Shown here: one piece after another, positions 1 to 6,325 of the stretch
Position numbering within the stretch: position 1 is the stretch's first letter
Layout: each line of letters starts with the position of its first letter
Source of the DNA: an uncultured Chryseolinea sp.
Lineage (GTDB): Bacteria; Bacteroidota; Bacteroidia; Cytophagales; Cyclobacteriaceae
Assembly: GCA_946478915.1 (NCBI GenBank)
Contig: CAMLER010000099.1
Location: 1-11,172 of the forward strand
Direction: 5' to 3'
DNA length: 11,172 nucleotides
The notes under the pieces: model-generated
Seen by the model: only the letters and a program-made list of their open reading frames with translations
The model's database searches: none
Told to the model about the DNA's origin: nothing
Made by a program: the position numbers and the translations under genes

Positions 1-435
1 ATTGTGGGTGGATTACTAATTGGATTGCTTACTACTTTTGCATTCTGGTATGGTTATCAAACCAATGGCTATTCCCCCCGCGATACGAACGTGCCCGCGG
101 AGGTTACCGAATACGCCAGAACCATGGCATTTATGACAATCATTTCCTGTCAGCTTTTCTACTCCATGTCATTCCGCAATCATGCTAAGTCTATTTTTAC
201 CATCGGTATCTTTTCTAATGTCTATCTGATCGGAGCGATTGTACTTGGCTTTGCATTACAACTTTTTGTTCTTGGCGTTCCTTTCATGCGAAATGCCTTC
301 AAGCTACAAATGTTGAGTATGGACGCATGGATTAATGTCTTTGCTTTGGGGTTGATTCCATTGGCGGTAAATGAGTTAGCCAAAATTTTCATCAGGGTAT
401 CGCGGAGGCGGAGAATGCATTACCCTGCAGAATAA
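1..435 (+). CDS. Cation-transporting P-type ATPase, C-terminal fragment (5' end outside window)
   Basis: This is the last ~144 residues of a P-type ATPase of the calcium/cation group, corresponding to the C-terminal membrane domain (Cation_ATPase_C family). The frame is open from base 1, so the GTG at 4 is only an internal codon. Four hydrophobic stretches are visible, at about residues 1-17, 38-56, 73-92 and 107-128 counting from that codon, matching the last four helices (M7-M10) of such pumps. Family-typical text includes ARTMAFMTI before the second helix, FSNVYL at the start of the third, and NELAKIFIR at the end of the last. The protein ends in a short basic tail (RRRR). The phosphorylation and ATP-binding domains lie upstream, outside the window, so the ion transported (Ca2+, Mg2+, Na+/K+ or H+) cannot be decided. 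No hairpin terminator is apparent after the stop. Confidence 0.85.
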   Translation: MVGGLLIGLLTTFAFWYGYQTNGYSPRDTNVPAEVTEYARTMAFMTIISCQLFYSMSFRNHAKSIFTIGIFSNVYLIGAIVLGFALQLFVLGVPFMRNAFKLQMLSMDAWINVFALGLIPLAVNELAKIFIRVSRRRRMHYPAE

Positions 436-713
436 TTTTTTTAGACGAAAGTGCTCTCGCCTCCATGGATGTTTCGACAGTTCTAAAAACGTCAGCAGAG
501 AAGGTTGATCCAAACTCAGCGTCCAGGCAGAGTTCACAGAGGAAGTCATTTAAAATATTTAGTTTGGCATCGTGAGCAGAGTAATTAGATCCGTCCCGGC
601 GTTCTCAGCGTGCATTTGTCTCCGCGTCCCCTGCGGTAAAAGAGAATAGTAGGCCGCCGCACGGTCTGGCCGACAACGCGGCACAATACCGATTGCGATT
701 AAACCATAAAAAC
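436..713. other. Intergenic region with degenerate CTCnGCGT-type repeats
   Basis: This 278-base gap between the ATPase and the GxxExxY gene has no convincing reading frame. It holds related short units: CTCAGCGT at 515-522, TCTCAGCGT at 603-611, TCTCCGCGT at 619-627 and CCCCTGCGGT at 628-637. A reverse-oriented relative, GGCAGAGTTCACAGAGGAAG, lies at 526-545; read on the other strand it gives CTCTGTGAACTCTGC. These look like decayed copies of a low-complexity repeat. GC-rich bases at 652-682 could form only a weak 5-bp stem. Confidence 0.5.
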
Positions 714-1112
714 TTAAATCAAACGCTGTACATCTTGATAATTATTCACGACTCTCTTGATTCCTTCCTTTAGACGAACAACATTAAAGTTCATCAGCAA
801 TCCCACCCTTAAATCCAAAAGCCTCAAGTGCGTGATAACTTGCATGAGATGAATTTCATTTAACGCTTCAACCGATTTCACTTCTACGACAACTTTATTC
901 TCTACAACAAGATCCGCTCGAAAGCCACACTCCAGTTTTACCTCTTTGTAAACGAGAGGAACAGGTTTTTGACGTTCGATGTACAGACCACGTTTAAAAA
1001 GGCCCGAGTAAAGGCATGCTTCATATACAGATTCGAGCAATCCTGGGCCCAGGTCTTTATGAATTTTTATCGACGCATCGATAATTTGTTGGGTAATTTG
1101 ATTTTCTGTCAC
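714..1112 (-). CDS. GxxExxY protein (PDDEXK_3-like)
   Basis: This is a 132-residue protein of the GxxExxY family, related to the PDDEXK_3 nuclease-fold group; the biological role of the family is unknown. The name-giving motif is G24-LL-E27-SV-Y30 within GPGLLESVYEACL. A nuclease-like core follows: D67 in RADLVV, then E77-V-K79 in VVVEVKS, the D...ExK pattern of the PD-(D/E)XK fold, with Q91 downstream. Length is normal for the family. The start is GTG at 1112: an in-frame stop lies ten codons upstream with no ATG between, and the N-terminus MTENQITQQIIDASIKIHKD looks complete. It stands alone, divergent from PBP1A with 224 bases between the starts, and no partner gene is evident. Nuclease activity is inferred from the fold only. 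Confidence 0.88.
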   Translation of the reverse strand: MTENQITQQIIDASIKIHKDLGPGLLESVYEACLYSGLFKRGLYIERQKPVPLVYKEVKLECGFRADLVVENKVVVEVKSVEALNEIHLMQVITHLRLLDLRVGLLMNFNVVRLKEGIKRVVNNYQDVQRLI

Positions 1113-1336
1113 AACGGTAATGTTTATTTCGAATACAAATTATAAAATGCAAATCGCTAACTCATTTTTAGCATCAACGGATTTCCGGACATTTTTTCGG
1201 TCTCAATACATTAAGTTTTCGTTTACAACCAGAGAAATAGCGCCCCCATACCAGCGCATACTGGCACCTCAAAAAGTTTTTTTTCTAACTGCATGCTTTT
1301 TGTACGCCGCTTTCGTTAGTTGGCAACGGGATTTAA

Positions 1337-3637
1337 ATGAAAGAACTTATTAAAGGCAGAATAGCGCGTATTAAAGCAAAAATTAAGCGTTTTAACGCAG
1401 AGCCCAATATTTTCAAACGGCTGTTGTGGTATTTGAGCCTCCTGGCGGTGTGTATTTTTTCCTCAGTTGCCGTATTAGTTTTGCTGATTTTGATGGGCGT
1501 ATTTGGCGAGGTTCCCAGCAAAAAAGAATTAAGTACCATCAATCACCAGGTTGCCACCGAGGTATTTAGCGCCGACAGCGTTTTGCTGGGCCGCTATTAT
1601 TTCCAGGAACGCTCTACTGTGCCAGCTTCATCCATTACGCCGGCTTTAAAAAATGCTTTGGTTGCCACAGAAGACGTTCGTTTTTATAAGCACCACGGTA
1701 TCGATATCCGTAGCCTTTTCCGCGTGTTGGTCAAAAGTATAATCTTACAGAACGAATCTGCAGGGGGAGGAAGTACCATCACACAGCAACTCGCAAAAAA
1801 TCTATTTCCTCGTCGATCGTTTGGATTTCTTTCGCTCCCAATAAATAAGTTTCGCGAAATGATCATCGCCTGGCGCCTGGAAAATGTTTACACCAAGGAC
1901 GAAATTCTTGTGCTATACCTTAACACCGTTCCATTCGGCGACAATGTATATGGTGTTAAAACCGCTGCAGACAGATTTTTTTCCACTGCTGTGAAAAATC
2001 TTACCGCCGACCAGGCTGCGGTGTTGATTGGAATGCTCAAGGCAACGCACACGTATAATCCAAGGATTTTTCCTGACCGTTCCAAGCAGCGACGAAATGT
2101 TGTTCTTTCGCAAATGGAAAAATATAGTTTCATTTCTGCAGATGAAATGAAATCCTTGCAGGAAAAACCACTGGGACTGCGCTACAACAAGATCACTAAT
2201 AATTCAGGGTTGGCTTCATACTTTCGAGAGCAAATCAAAACTGAGTTGCTTGAATGGTGCGCGAATCATGAAAGACCCGATGGCAAGCCGTATAACCTCT
2301 ACACGGACGGATTAAAGATTTATACAACCATCGATTCCCGGTTGCAACGGTATGCTGAGAATGCGATGCAGTCGCAGATGAAAGAACTGCAAAAAAAATT
2401 CGTGAAGCAATTGCACAAGCAAACGTTGGATCAGGTATTGAAAACTCATGTCAAACAATTATCCCAATATAAAAAGTTGCAGAACAGCGGCCTTACGGAA
2501 AAAGAAATTCTTTCGGAGCTAAAGAAGCCGGCGTTGCGCAAAGTATTTAATTGGGAAGGTGGCAAAGAGATTGAGATTAGTGTTTATGATTCATTAAAAC
2601 ACCATCTCCAGTTTCTTCAGGCTGGTATTCTCGCGCTGGAACCACAAACTGGTCATGTTAAGGTATGGGTTGGAGGAATTGACCATGAATTTTTTAAGTT
2701 CGATCACGTAAAAGAAAGTACGAAACGGCAAATAGGATCCACATTCAAACCCATCGTCTACGCGGCGGCTTTAGAACGAGGTGTTGATCCTTGTGAATAC
2801 GTTTCAGCCCGTCAAACCTCTTATACTAACGTTGAGGATTGGACGCCACAGAATACCAGTGATGAATCCTACGATAAAAAATATTCTATGGAGGGTGGCC
2901 TTGCAGGTTCGGTGAACACAGTCTCAGTGAGATTGTTGGAAAAAGCCGGTATCGGGCAGACTATTGCGACTGCTGAGCGCATGGGGATTAAAAGCGACTT
3001 GCCTAACGTACCCTCTATTGCTTTGGGATCGCCATCGATCTCCATGATAGAAATGGTTACTGCTTACGGGGTTTTTGCAAATAACGGGAATTACGTGAAG
3101 CCGCTATATATATCGGGAATTAAGGATCAACACGGAAATATCCTGCATGAAATCGAAAAGCGTCCGAAAAAGGAGCGCGCTCTATCCGGAGAGACTGCCG
3201 GCATGATGATTCATATGCTGCAACGTGTCGTAAATGAGGGAACCGGATCCAGTCTGCGCGCCCGCTATGGATTGAATAACGACATTGCCGGCAAAACAGG
3301 AACAACGCAGGCTAATGCCGACGGATGGTTTATTGGAATTACGCCTAAGCTGGTGGTTGGCGCCTGGGTAGGAGCCGATGATCCGAGGTTACACTTTAGA
3401 AGTACTGCCCAGGGACAAGGTTCTGCCACGGCACTTCCCATTGTTGCGCGGTTCCTTCAACATGCGAATAAAGATGCATCGCTAAATCATTTTACCCGCG
3501 CGCGATTCTCACCATTGTCTCCTGAAGTAGCCAACAGATTGGATTGTGATCTTGAGCGTTCCGACAGAAATTTCTTCCAACGGTTGTTCAATACCAAACG
3601 GAAAGTAAAAGATCGCAAATTCAAAGGTGGAAATTAA
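1337..3637 (+). CDS. Bifunctional penicillin-binding protein 1A (transglycosylase/transpeptidase)
   Basis: This 766-residue class A penicillin-binding protein polymerises lipid II into glycan strands and cross-links the peptides on the outer face of the inner membrane. A basic cytoplasmic tail (1-28) precedes one membrane anchor (about 29-56). The glycosyltransferase 51 domain (about 70-260) has ATEDVRFYKHHG at 110-121 with the expected catalytic E112, GGSTITQQLAKN at 144-155, and the third motif with E174 ahead of YLN at 194-196. A Lys-rich helical segment (about 340-425) leads into the transpeptidase, which has S468-TF-K471 (SxxK), S525-V-N527 (SxN) and K653-T-G655 (KTG). All catalytic motifs are intact, so it should be active and beta-lactam sensitive. 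ATG at 1337 gives the full anchor. The C-terminus is short and basic, with no added domain. It appears monocistronic. Confidence 0.96.
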   Translation: MKELIKGRIARIKAKIKRFNAEPNIFKRLLWYLSLLAVCIFSSVAVLVLLILMGVFGEVPSKKELSTINHQVATEVFSADSVLLGRYYFQERSTVPASSITPALKNALVATEDVRFYKHHGIDIRSLFRVLVKSIILQNESAGGGSTITQQLAKNLFPRRSFGFLSLPINKFREMIIAWRLENVYTKDEILVLYLNTVPFGDNVYGVKTAADRFFSTAVKNLTADQAAVLIGMLKATHTYNPRIFPDRSKQRRNVVLSQMEKYSFISADEMKSLQEKPLGLRYNKITNNSGLASYFREQIKTELLEWCANHERPDGKPYNLYTDGLKIYTTIDSRLQRYAENAMQSQMKELQKKFVKQLHKQTLDQVLKTHVKQLSQYKKLQNSGLTEKEILSELKKPALRKVFNWEGGKEIEISVYDSLKHHLQFLQAGILALEPQTGHVKVWVGGIDHEFFKFDHVKESTKRQIGSTFKPIVYAAALERGVDPCEYVSARQTSYTNVEDWTPQNTSDESYDKKYSMEGGLAGSVNTVSVRLLEKAGIGQTIATAERMGIKSDLPNVPSIALGSPSISMIEMVTAYGVFANNGNYVKPLYISGIKDQHGNILHEIEKRPKKERALSGETAGMMIHMLQRVVNEGTGSSLRARYGLNNDIAGKTGTTQANADGWFIGITPKLVVGAWVGADDPRLHFRSTAQGQGSATALPIVARFLQHANKDASLNHFTRARFSPLSPEVANRLDCDLERSDRNFFQRLFNTKRKVKDRKFKGGN

Positions 3638-3680
3638 TTTTGTTTCCGTCGATCTACATCAAGATTGAATTGAATTCTAC

Positions 3681-3706
3681 ATCAGCATTAAAAAATTGCT
3701 GATTTT
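3681..3706 (+). terminator. Possible terminator after PBP1A
   Basis: A perfect 7-bp inverted repeat (ATCAGCA at 3681-3687, TGCTGAT at 3697-3703) encloses a 9-base A-rich loop and runs directly into TTTT. It lies 44 bases after the PBP1A stop. The stem is AT-rich and the T tract short, so it would be a modest terminator; a longer T run follows at 3722-3729. Confidence 0.4.
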
Positions 3707-3754
3707 GCGCCGACATCCCGCTTTTTTTTCTTGCACGATTTTTACGAGGCTATT

Positions 3755-3769
3755 CACATACTTTATGTG
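3755..3769. promoter_or_regulatory. Inverted repeat upstream of the PRC-barrel gene
   Basis: CACATA (3755-3760) and TATGTG (3764-3769) form a perfect 6-bp inverted repeat around a 3-base centre, ending 20 bases before the ATG. The position fits an operator or a 5'-leader element. No regulator is identified, and no good TAnnTTTG promoter is placed nearby: TACTTTAT at 3759-3766 matches only partly and overlaps the repeat. Confidence 0.3.
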
Positions 3770-3779
3770 TAATCTAAAT

Positions 3780-3786
3780 AGGAGGA
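3780..3786 (+). promoter_or_regulatory. Strong Shine-Dalgarno site for the PRC-barrel gene
   Basis: AGGAGGA lies three bases before the ATG at 3790. It is the only near-perfect anti-16S match that I noticed ahead of a gene in this window, and Bacteroidota usually lack such sites. It supports the ATG at 3790, though the short spacing leaves the GTG at 3796 possible. Confidence 0.65.
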
Positions 3787-3789
3787 ATT

Positions 3790-4221
3790 ATGAATGTGTA
3801 TGGAAAAGAATATGAAGTAGACAATCTGACCGGCAAGAACCACGAGGGTCCCATGGCCAACGTACCGGTTAGGAGATTGACAGCAACGTCTATCATTGGC
3901 GACAGAGTTGAGAATTTGGATGGAGAAAATTTAGGAAAGATAGACAACCTGATGGTTAACTTGAGCAGTGGCATGATCGAGTATGTCGTTCTCGAATCAG
4001 GTGCTTTCTTAGGTTTGGGAGGCAAATATTTCGCAATACCTTTTTCTCAACTTTATCTTAATGCGGAGAAAGAGTGTTTCATTCTGAACCGCGAAAAGGA
4101 GTATTTTAAGAATATCCCAGGATTTGATAAGAGTCATTGGCCTGATACGAATGACCACTCGTATTTCAATGATGTTGACAATTTCTGGAATACAACTTCG
4201 GCAACGCCTCGTTATACCTGA
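3790..4221 (+). CDS. PRC-barrel domain protein
   Basis: This 143-residue soluble protein has a single PRC-barrel domain at about residues 28-105. The domain is recognisable from the pattern RRLTATSIIGDRVENLDGEN, then LGKIDNLMVNL, then YVVLESGAFLGLGGKYFAIP. PRC-barrels are small beta-barrels found in the ribosome maturation factor RimM, in photosynthetic reaction-centre H subunits and in many free-standing stress-associated proteins. This one is of the last kind and has no RimM N-terminal domain. The tail (106-143) is polar, rich in Asp, Asn and aromatic residues, and matches nothing I recognise. There is no signal peptide or membrane segment. The gene is monocistronic, with a strong ribosome binding site and its own terminator, suggesting high expression under some condition. 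A specific role cannot be given. Confidence 0.85.
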   Translation: MNVYGKEYEVDNLTGKNHEGPMANVPVRRLTATSIIGDRVENLDGENLGKIDNLMVNLSSGMIEYVVLESGAFLGLGGKYFAIPFSQLYLNAEKECFILNREKEYFKNIPGFDKSHWPDTNDHSYFNDVDNFWNTTSATPRYT

Positions 4222-4254
4222 AAAACTTCTGTTTAACATTGAGGCAGTATAGTT

Positions 4255-4298
4255 CAAAACCTTATTCGTCGTAGCTGGCGAATAAGGTTTTGTTTTTT
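4255..4298 (+). terminator. Intrinsic terminator after the PRC-barrel gene
   Basis: A perfect 14-bp inverted repeat (4255-4268 with 4279-4292, core CCTTATTCG / CGAATAAGG) encloses a 10-base loop and is followed by TTTTTT at 4293-4298. AAAA at 4256-4259 mirrors the T-rich side, so it may work to some extent in both directions. It separates the PRC-barrel gene from the hydrolase. Confidence 0.9.
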
Positions 4299-4333
4299 AT
4301 GCAACGACAAATTTTGATTTTGTATTTTCGAGA

Positions 4334-4987
4334 ATGAAAGCCAATCAATCTCGTTTTTTAATTTCAGACACCATTGGTCACGTTTCAACACTTTCACTTT
4401 TACCCGCTGATACTATAAAGGCCATTATAGTCCTTGCGCATGGCGCTGGTGCGGGAATGACGCATCCTTTTATGGAAAAACTGTCACAGAATTTATTGAA
4501 GTATTCGATTGGAACGATCCGCTACAATTTTCCCTTCATAGAGAAAAAAAAGAAAATGCCGGATGTCCCTGCCGTTGCGGAGAAAACAGTAAGCAGGGTG
4601 CTGGAGCAAGTCGCTGAAAAACACAATGGAGTACCCATTTTTCTTGGTGGAAAATCCTTTGGCGGCCGGATGTCATCCCAATTCATTTCTAAAAATGAAA
4701 CAGATGTGAAGGGCATCATCTTTTATGGCTTTCCATTGCATGCTCCGGGTAAAGATGGTGTCCAAAGGGCAGAGCACCTTTCAAACATTAAAGTGCCGAT
4801 GCTTTTTCTTCAGGGAACGAATGATGCCCTCGCAAACCTTGCTTTAATGAAACAAGTTTGCGGTCAACTTTCGTTTTCAACGCTGGTTACTTTTGATGGC
4901 GCAGATCATTCTTTCAAAATAAAAGGCAGGGAGGCGGTTGAAGAGTTGGCCAAGGCTTCCGCAGAATGGATTGAAAAAAATTTATAG
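4334..4987 (+). CDS. Alpha/beta hydrolase, KANL3/Tex30-like
   Basis: This 217-residue cytoplasmic alpha/beta hydrolase resembles the KANL3/Tex30-like and dienelactone-hydrolase-like families. The oxyanion-side motif HGAGAG is at 36-41. The nucleophile elbow GGKSFGG at 105-111 places the serine at S108 (G-x-S-x-G). D164 in GTNDALA and H192 in GADHSF complete a plausible Ser-Asp-His triad, all in the usual order and spacing. No signal peptide or membrane segment is seen. The substrate is unknown; family members are esterase- or peptidase-like and mostly uncharacterised. ATG at 4334 is 36 bases after the terminator of the preceding gene and no Shine-Dalgarno is visible. The gene probably has its own promoter in the AT-rich stretch around 4300-4330, but I could not place one firmly. 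Confidence 0.88.
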   Translation: MKANQSRFLISDTIGHVSTLSLLPADTIKAIIVLAHGAGAGMTHPFMEKLSQNLLKYSIGTIRYNFPFIEKKKKMPDVPAVAEKTVSRVLEQVAEKHNGVPIFLGGKSFGGRMSSQFISKNETDVKGIIFYGFPLHAPGKDGVQRAEHLSNIKVPMLFLQGTNDALANLALMKQVCGQLSFSTLVTFDGADHSFKIKGREAVEELAKASAEWIEKNL

Positions 4988-5035
4988 ACGAAACAAATGG
5001 TATTTTTTTGCGTGTTAATGCGCACAATTCGGACA

Positions 5036-5069
5036 TTTGGTTGGACTTTAACATATTGTTGTATATTTG
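5036..5069 (+). promoter_or_regulatory. Bacteroidota-type promoter for the cold-shock gene
   Basis: TATATTTG at 5062-5069 is an exact match to the -7 consensus TAnnTTTG. TTTG at 5036-5039 or TTGG at 5041-5044 can serve as the -33 element, with a spacer of 22 or 17 bases. The predicted start would leave a leader of only about 20 AT-rich bases before the ATG at 5095, unlike the long leader of E. coli cspA. Confidence 0.6.
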
Positions 5070-5094
5070 CAGATTATTTTAATATCAATTTATA

Positions 5095-5292
5095 ATGAAA
5101 GAAGGAACAGTAAAATTCTTTAATGAATCCAAAGGATTCGGTTTTATTAAGGAAACGGCAACAGGGCAAGAGTATTTTGTACACATTTCAGGACTACTTG
5201 TCGATCAGATCCACGAAAATGATGCAGTCACTTTTGAACTCAAAGAAGGAAAAAAAGGATTGAATGCGGTTAACGTACGTTTAGCCAACTAA
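5095..5292 (+). CDS. Cold-shock domain protein (CspA family)
   Basis: This 65-residue single cold-shock domain is a small five-stranded beta-barrel that binds single-stranded RNA and DNA and acts as an RNA chaperone in the cytoplasm. The RNP1 motif KGFGFI is at 13-18 and RNP2 appears as YFVHIS at 27-32. The opening GTVKFFNESKGFGFI is classic for the family and the length is normal. The more usual V-F-V-H-I-S reads Y-F-V-H-I-S here, a mild change. It is monocistronic, between a consensus promoter and a strong terminator, and so probably highly expressed. Whether it is cold-induced or constitutive cannot be told; the short leader argues against an E. coli-style thermosensing leader. Confidence 0.96.
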   Translation: MKEGTVKFFNESKGFGFIKETATGQEYFVHISGLLVDQIHENDAVTFELKEGKKGLNAVNVRLAN

Positions 5293-5315
5293 TAAATCAT
5301 CATTGCCAAAAGAAG

Positions 5316-5346
5316 ACCAGGCTAACTGCCTGGTTTTTTTTTTTTT
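5316..5346 (+). terminator. Intrinsic terminator after the cold-shock gene
   Basis: ACCAGGC (5316-5322) pairs perfectly with GCCTGGT (5328-5334) around a 5-base loop, followed by an uninterrupted run of T through 5346. It starts 24 bases after the stop codon and is a textbook Rho-independent terminator. Confidence 0.93.
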
Positions 5347-5402
5347 AAGTAGCGGGAAAACTTGTCATCGAAATTGTTAACTAAGCAACTACGCCCTAGA
5401 CC

Positions 5403-5430
5403 ACGAACCTCAAACTTCAAACCACAAACC
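5403..5430 (+). repeat. Heptanucleotide tandem repeat before the universal stress gene
   Basis: Four adjacent 7-base units are seen: ACGAACC (5403-5409), TCAAACT (5410-5416), TCAAACC (5417-5423) and ACAAACC (5424-5430). The consensus is about (A/T)CAAACC. A weaker fifth copy may lie at 5396-5402. The array ends 14 bases before the ATG of the universal stress gene. Confidence 0.6.
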
Positions 5431-5444
5431 CAAGAAACGCCCAT

Positions 5445-6311
5445 ATGAAAAAAATTCTCGTACCTACGGATTTGTCTCCCATCGCGGAAAGAGGTCTCTC
5501 ATTAGCAATTGAAATCGCCGAGCGATCTGAAGCCGAAATAAGCCTGGTCAATTTCACGCGTCATCCGTTTGGAAAGACTTTTACCGCTATGGGTGATATA
5601 GGCAGCAAAGTCGACCGGGAGGGACAGCTTTATAATCTTCAGCTTTTGCGCGCAAATAAAGAAAAGCTTGATGCACTTGTCCAAAAACATATTCGTTCTG
5701 GAATAGACATCGAAACTGCGATTGTCGACGAAGAATTCGCTGAAGGCATCGACCAATACCTTGATCGTGAAAATATTGATCTCGTGGTGATGGGAACATC
5801 AGGCGAAGAAAATGCCGCCGAAGTATTCAGTGGTAATCACACCGAACAAGTGATTAGGATTTCAAAATGTCCGGTGGTTTCGGTCAGGGATGGTTTTAAC
5901 ATCCAGGATTTCAAAAAAATAGTTCTTGCAGTAAACGTCATTCGTGATAATGAGCACCTCAATGACGCATTAAATACATTGGCTGATCTTGCTGCATGCT
6001 TCGATGCGCATATTCATTTAGTGCATGTGCGCGATAGCGCTGCCGACTACTCCGATATGGATCTTGTACAATTTTTTACCCGAATGGCGGAGGATGCTAA
6101 TCTTAATAATTACACCGTTACCATTTATGACGCTGATGATCAGGCGGAAGGTGTGATCCGTTTTGCACGGGAGGTCGAAGCCGGCCTTATTGCTGTTATC
6201 AAGAATAGTAAAGATGGAATTTTTCGGATTTTTTCCAGTCATTTTTCAGACAGGCTTGTGAAAGAAGTGGGCCGACCCGTATTCACATTTAATTTAATGA
6301 ATGCCGATTAA
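5445..6311 (+). CDS. Universal stress protein, tandem UspA domains
   Basis: This 288-residue cytoplasmic protein has two UspA folds in tandem (about 1-148 and 155-284). Such proteins respond to starvation, redox and other stresses, often by nucleotide binding. The first domain opens with KKILVPTDLSP and has the ATP-binding pattern G117-x-x-G120, nine residues, G130, but N131 stands where Ser or Thr is usual (GNHTEQV). The second domain keeps the hydrophobic strands (KKIVLAVNV, HIHLVHV, GLIAVIKNS, GRPVFTF) but has lost the glycine motif, so it probably binds no ATP and serves a structural or dimer role. ATG at 5445 begins exactly at the first strand. It converges on hemF with only 14 bases between the stops. 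No promoter is placed, and the heptad repeat lies in its leader. Confidence 0.92.
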   Translation: MKKILVPTDLSPIAERGLSLAIEIAERSEAEISLVNFTRHPFGKTFTAMGDIGSKVDREGQLYNLQLLRANKEKLDALVQKHIRSGIDIETAIVDEEFAEGIDQYLDRENIDLVVMGTSGEENAAEVFSGNHTEQVIRISKCPVVSVRDGFNIQDFKKIVLAVNVIRDNEHLNDALNTLADLAACFDAHIHLVHVRDSAADYSDMDLVQFFTRMAEDANLNNYTVTIYDADDQAEGVIRFAREVEAGLIAVIKNSKDGIFRIFSSHFSDRLVKEVGRPVFTFNLMNAD

Positions 6312-6325
6312 CCTGATGTCGACGC

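Noticed and set aside
1130..1160. Possible promoter TATAATTTG for the GxxExxY gene (minus strand)
   Set aside because: The spacing inside the motif is one base too long for TAnnTTTG and no -33 element is at the right distance.
1120..1353. Small forward reading frame of 77 codons between the GxxExxY gene and PBP1A
   Set aside because: It overlaps the PBP1A start, has no family resemblance and a composition typical of AT-rich intergenic DNA.
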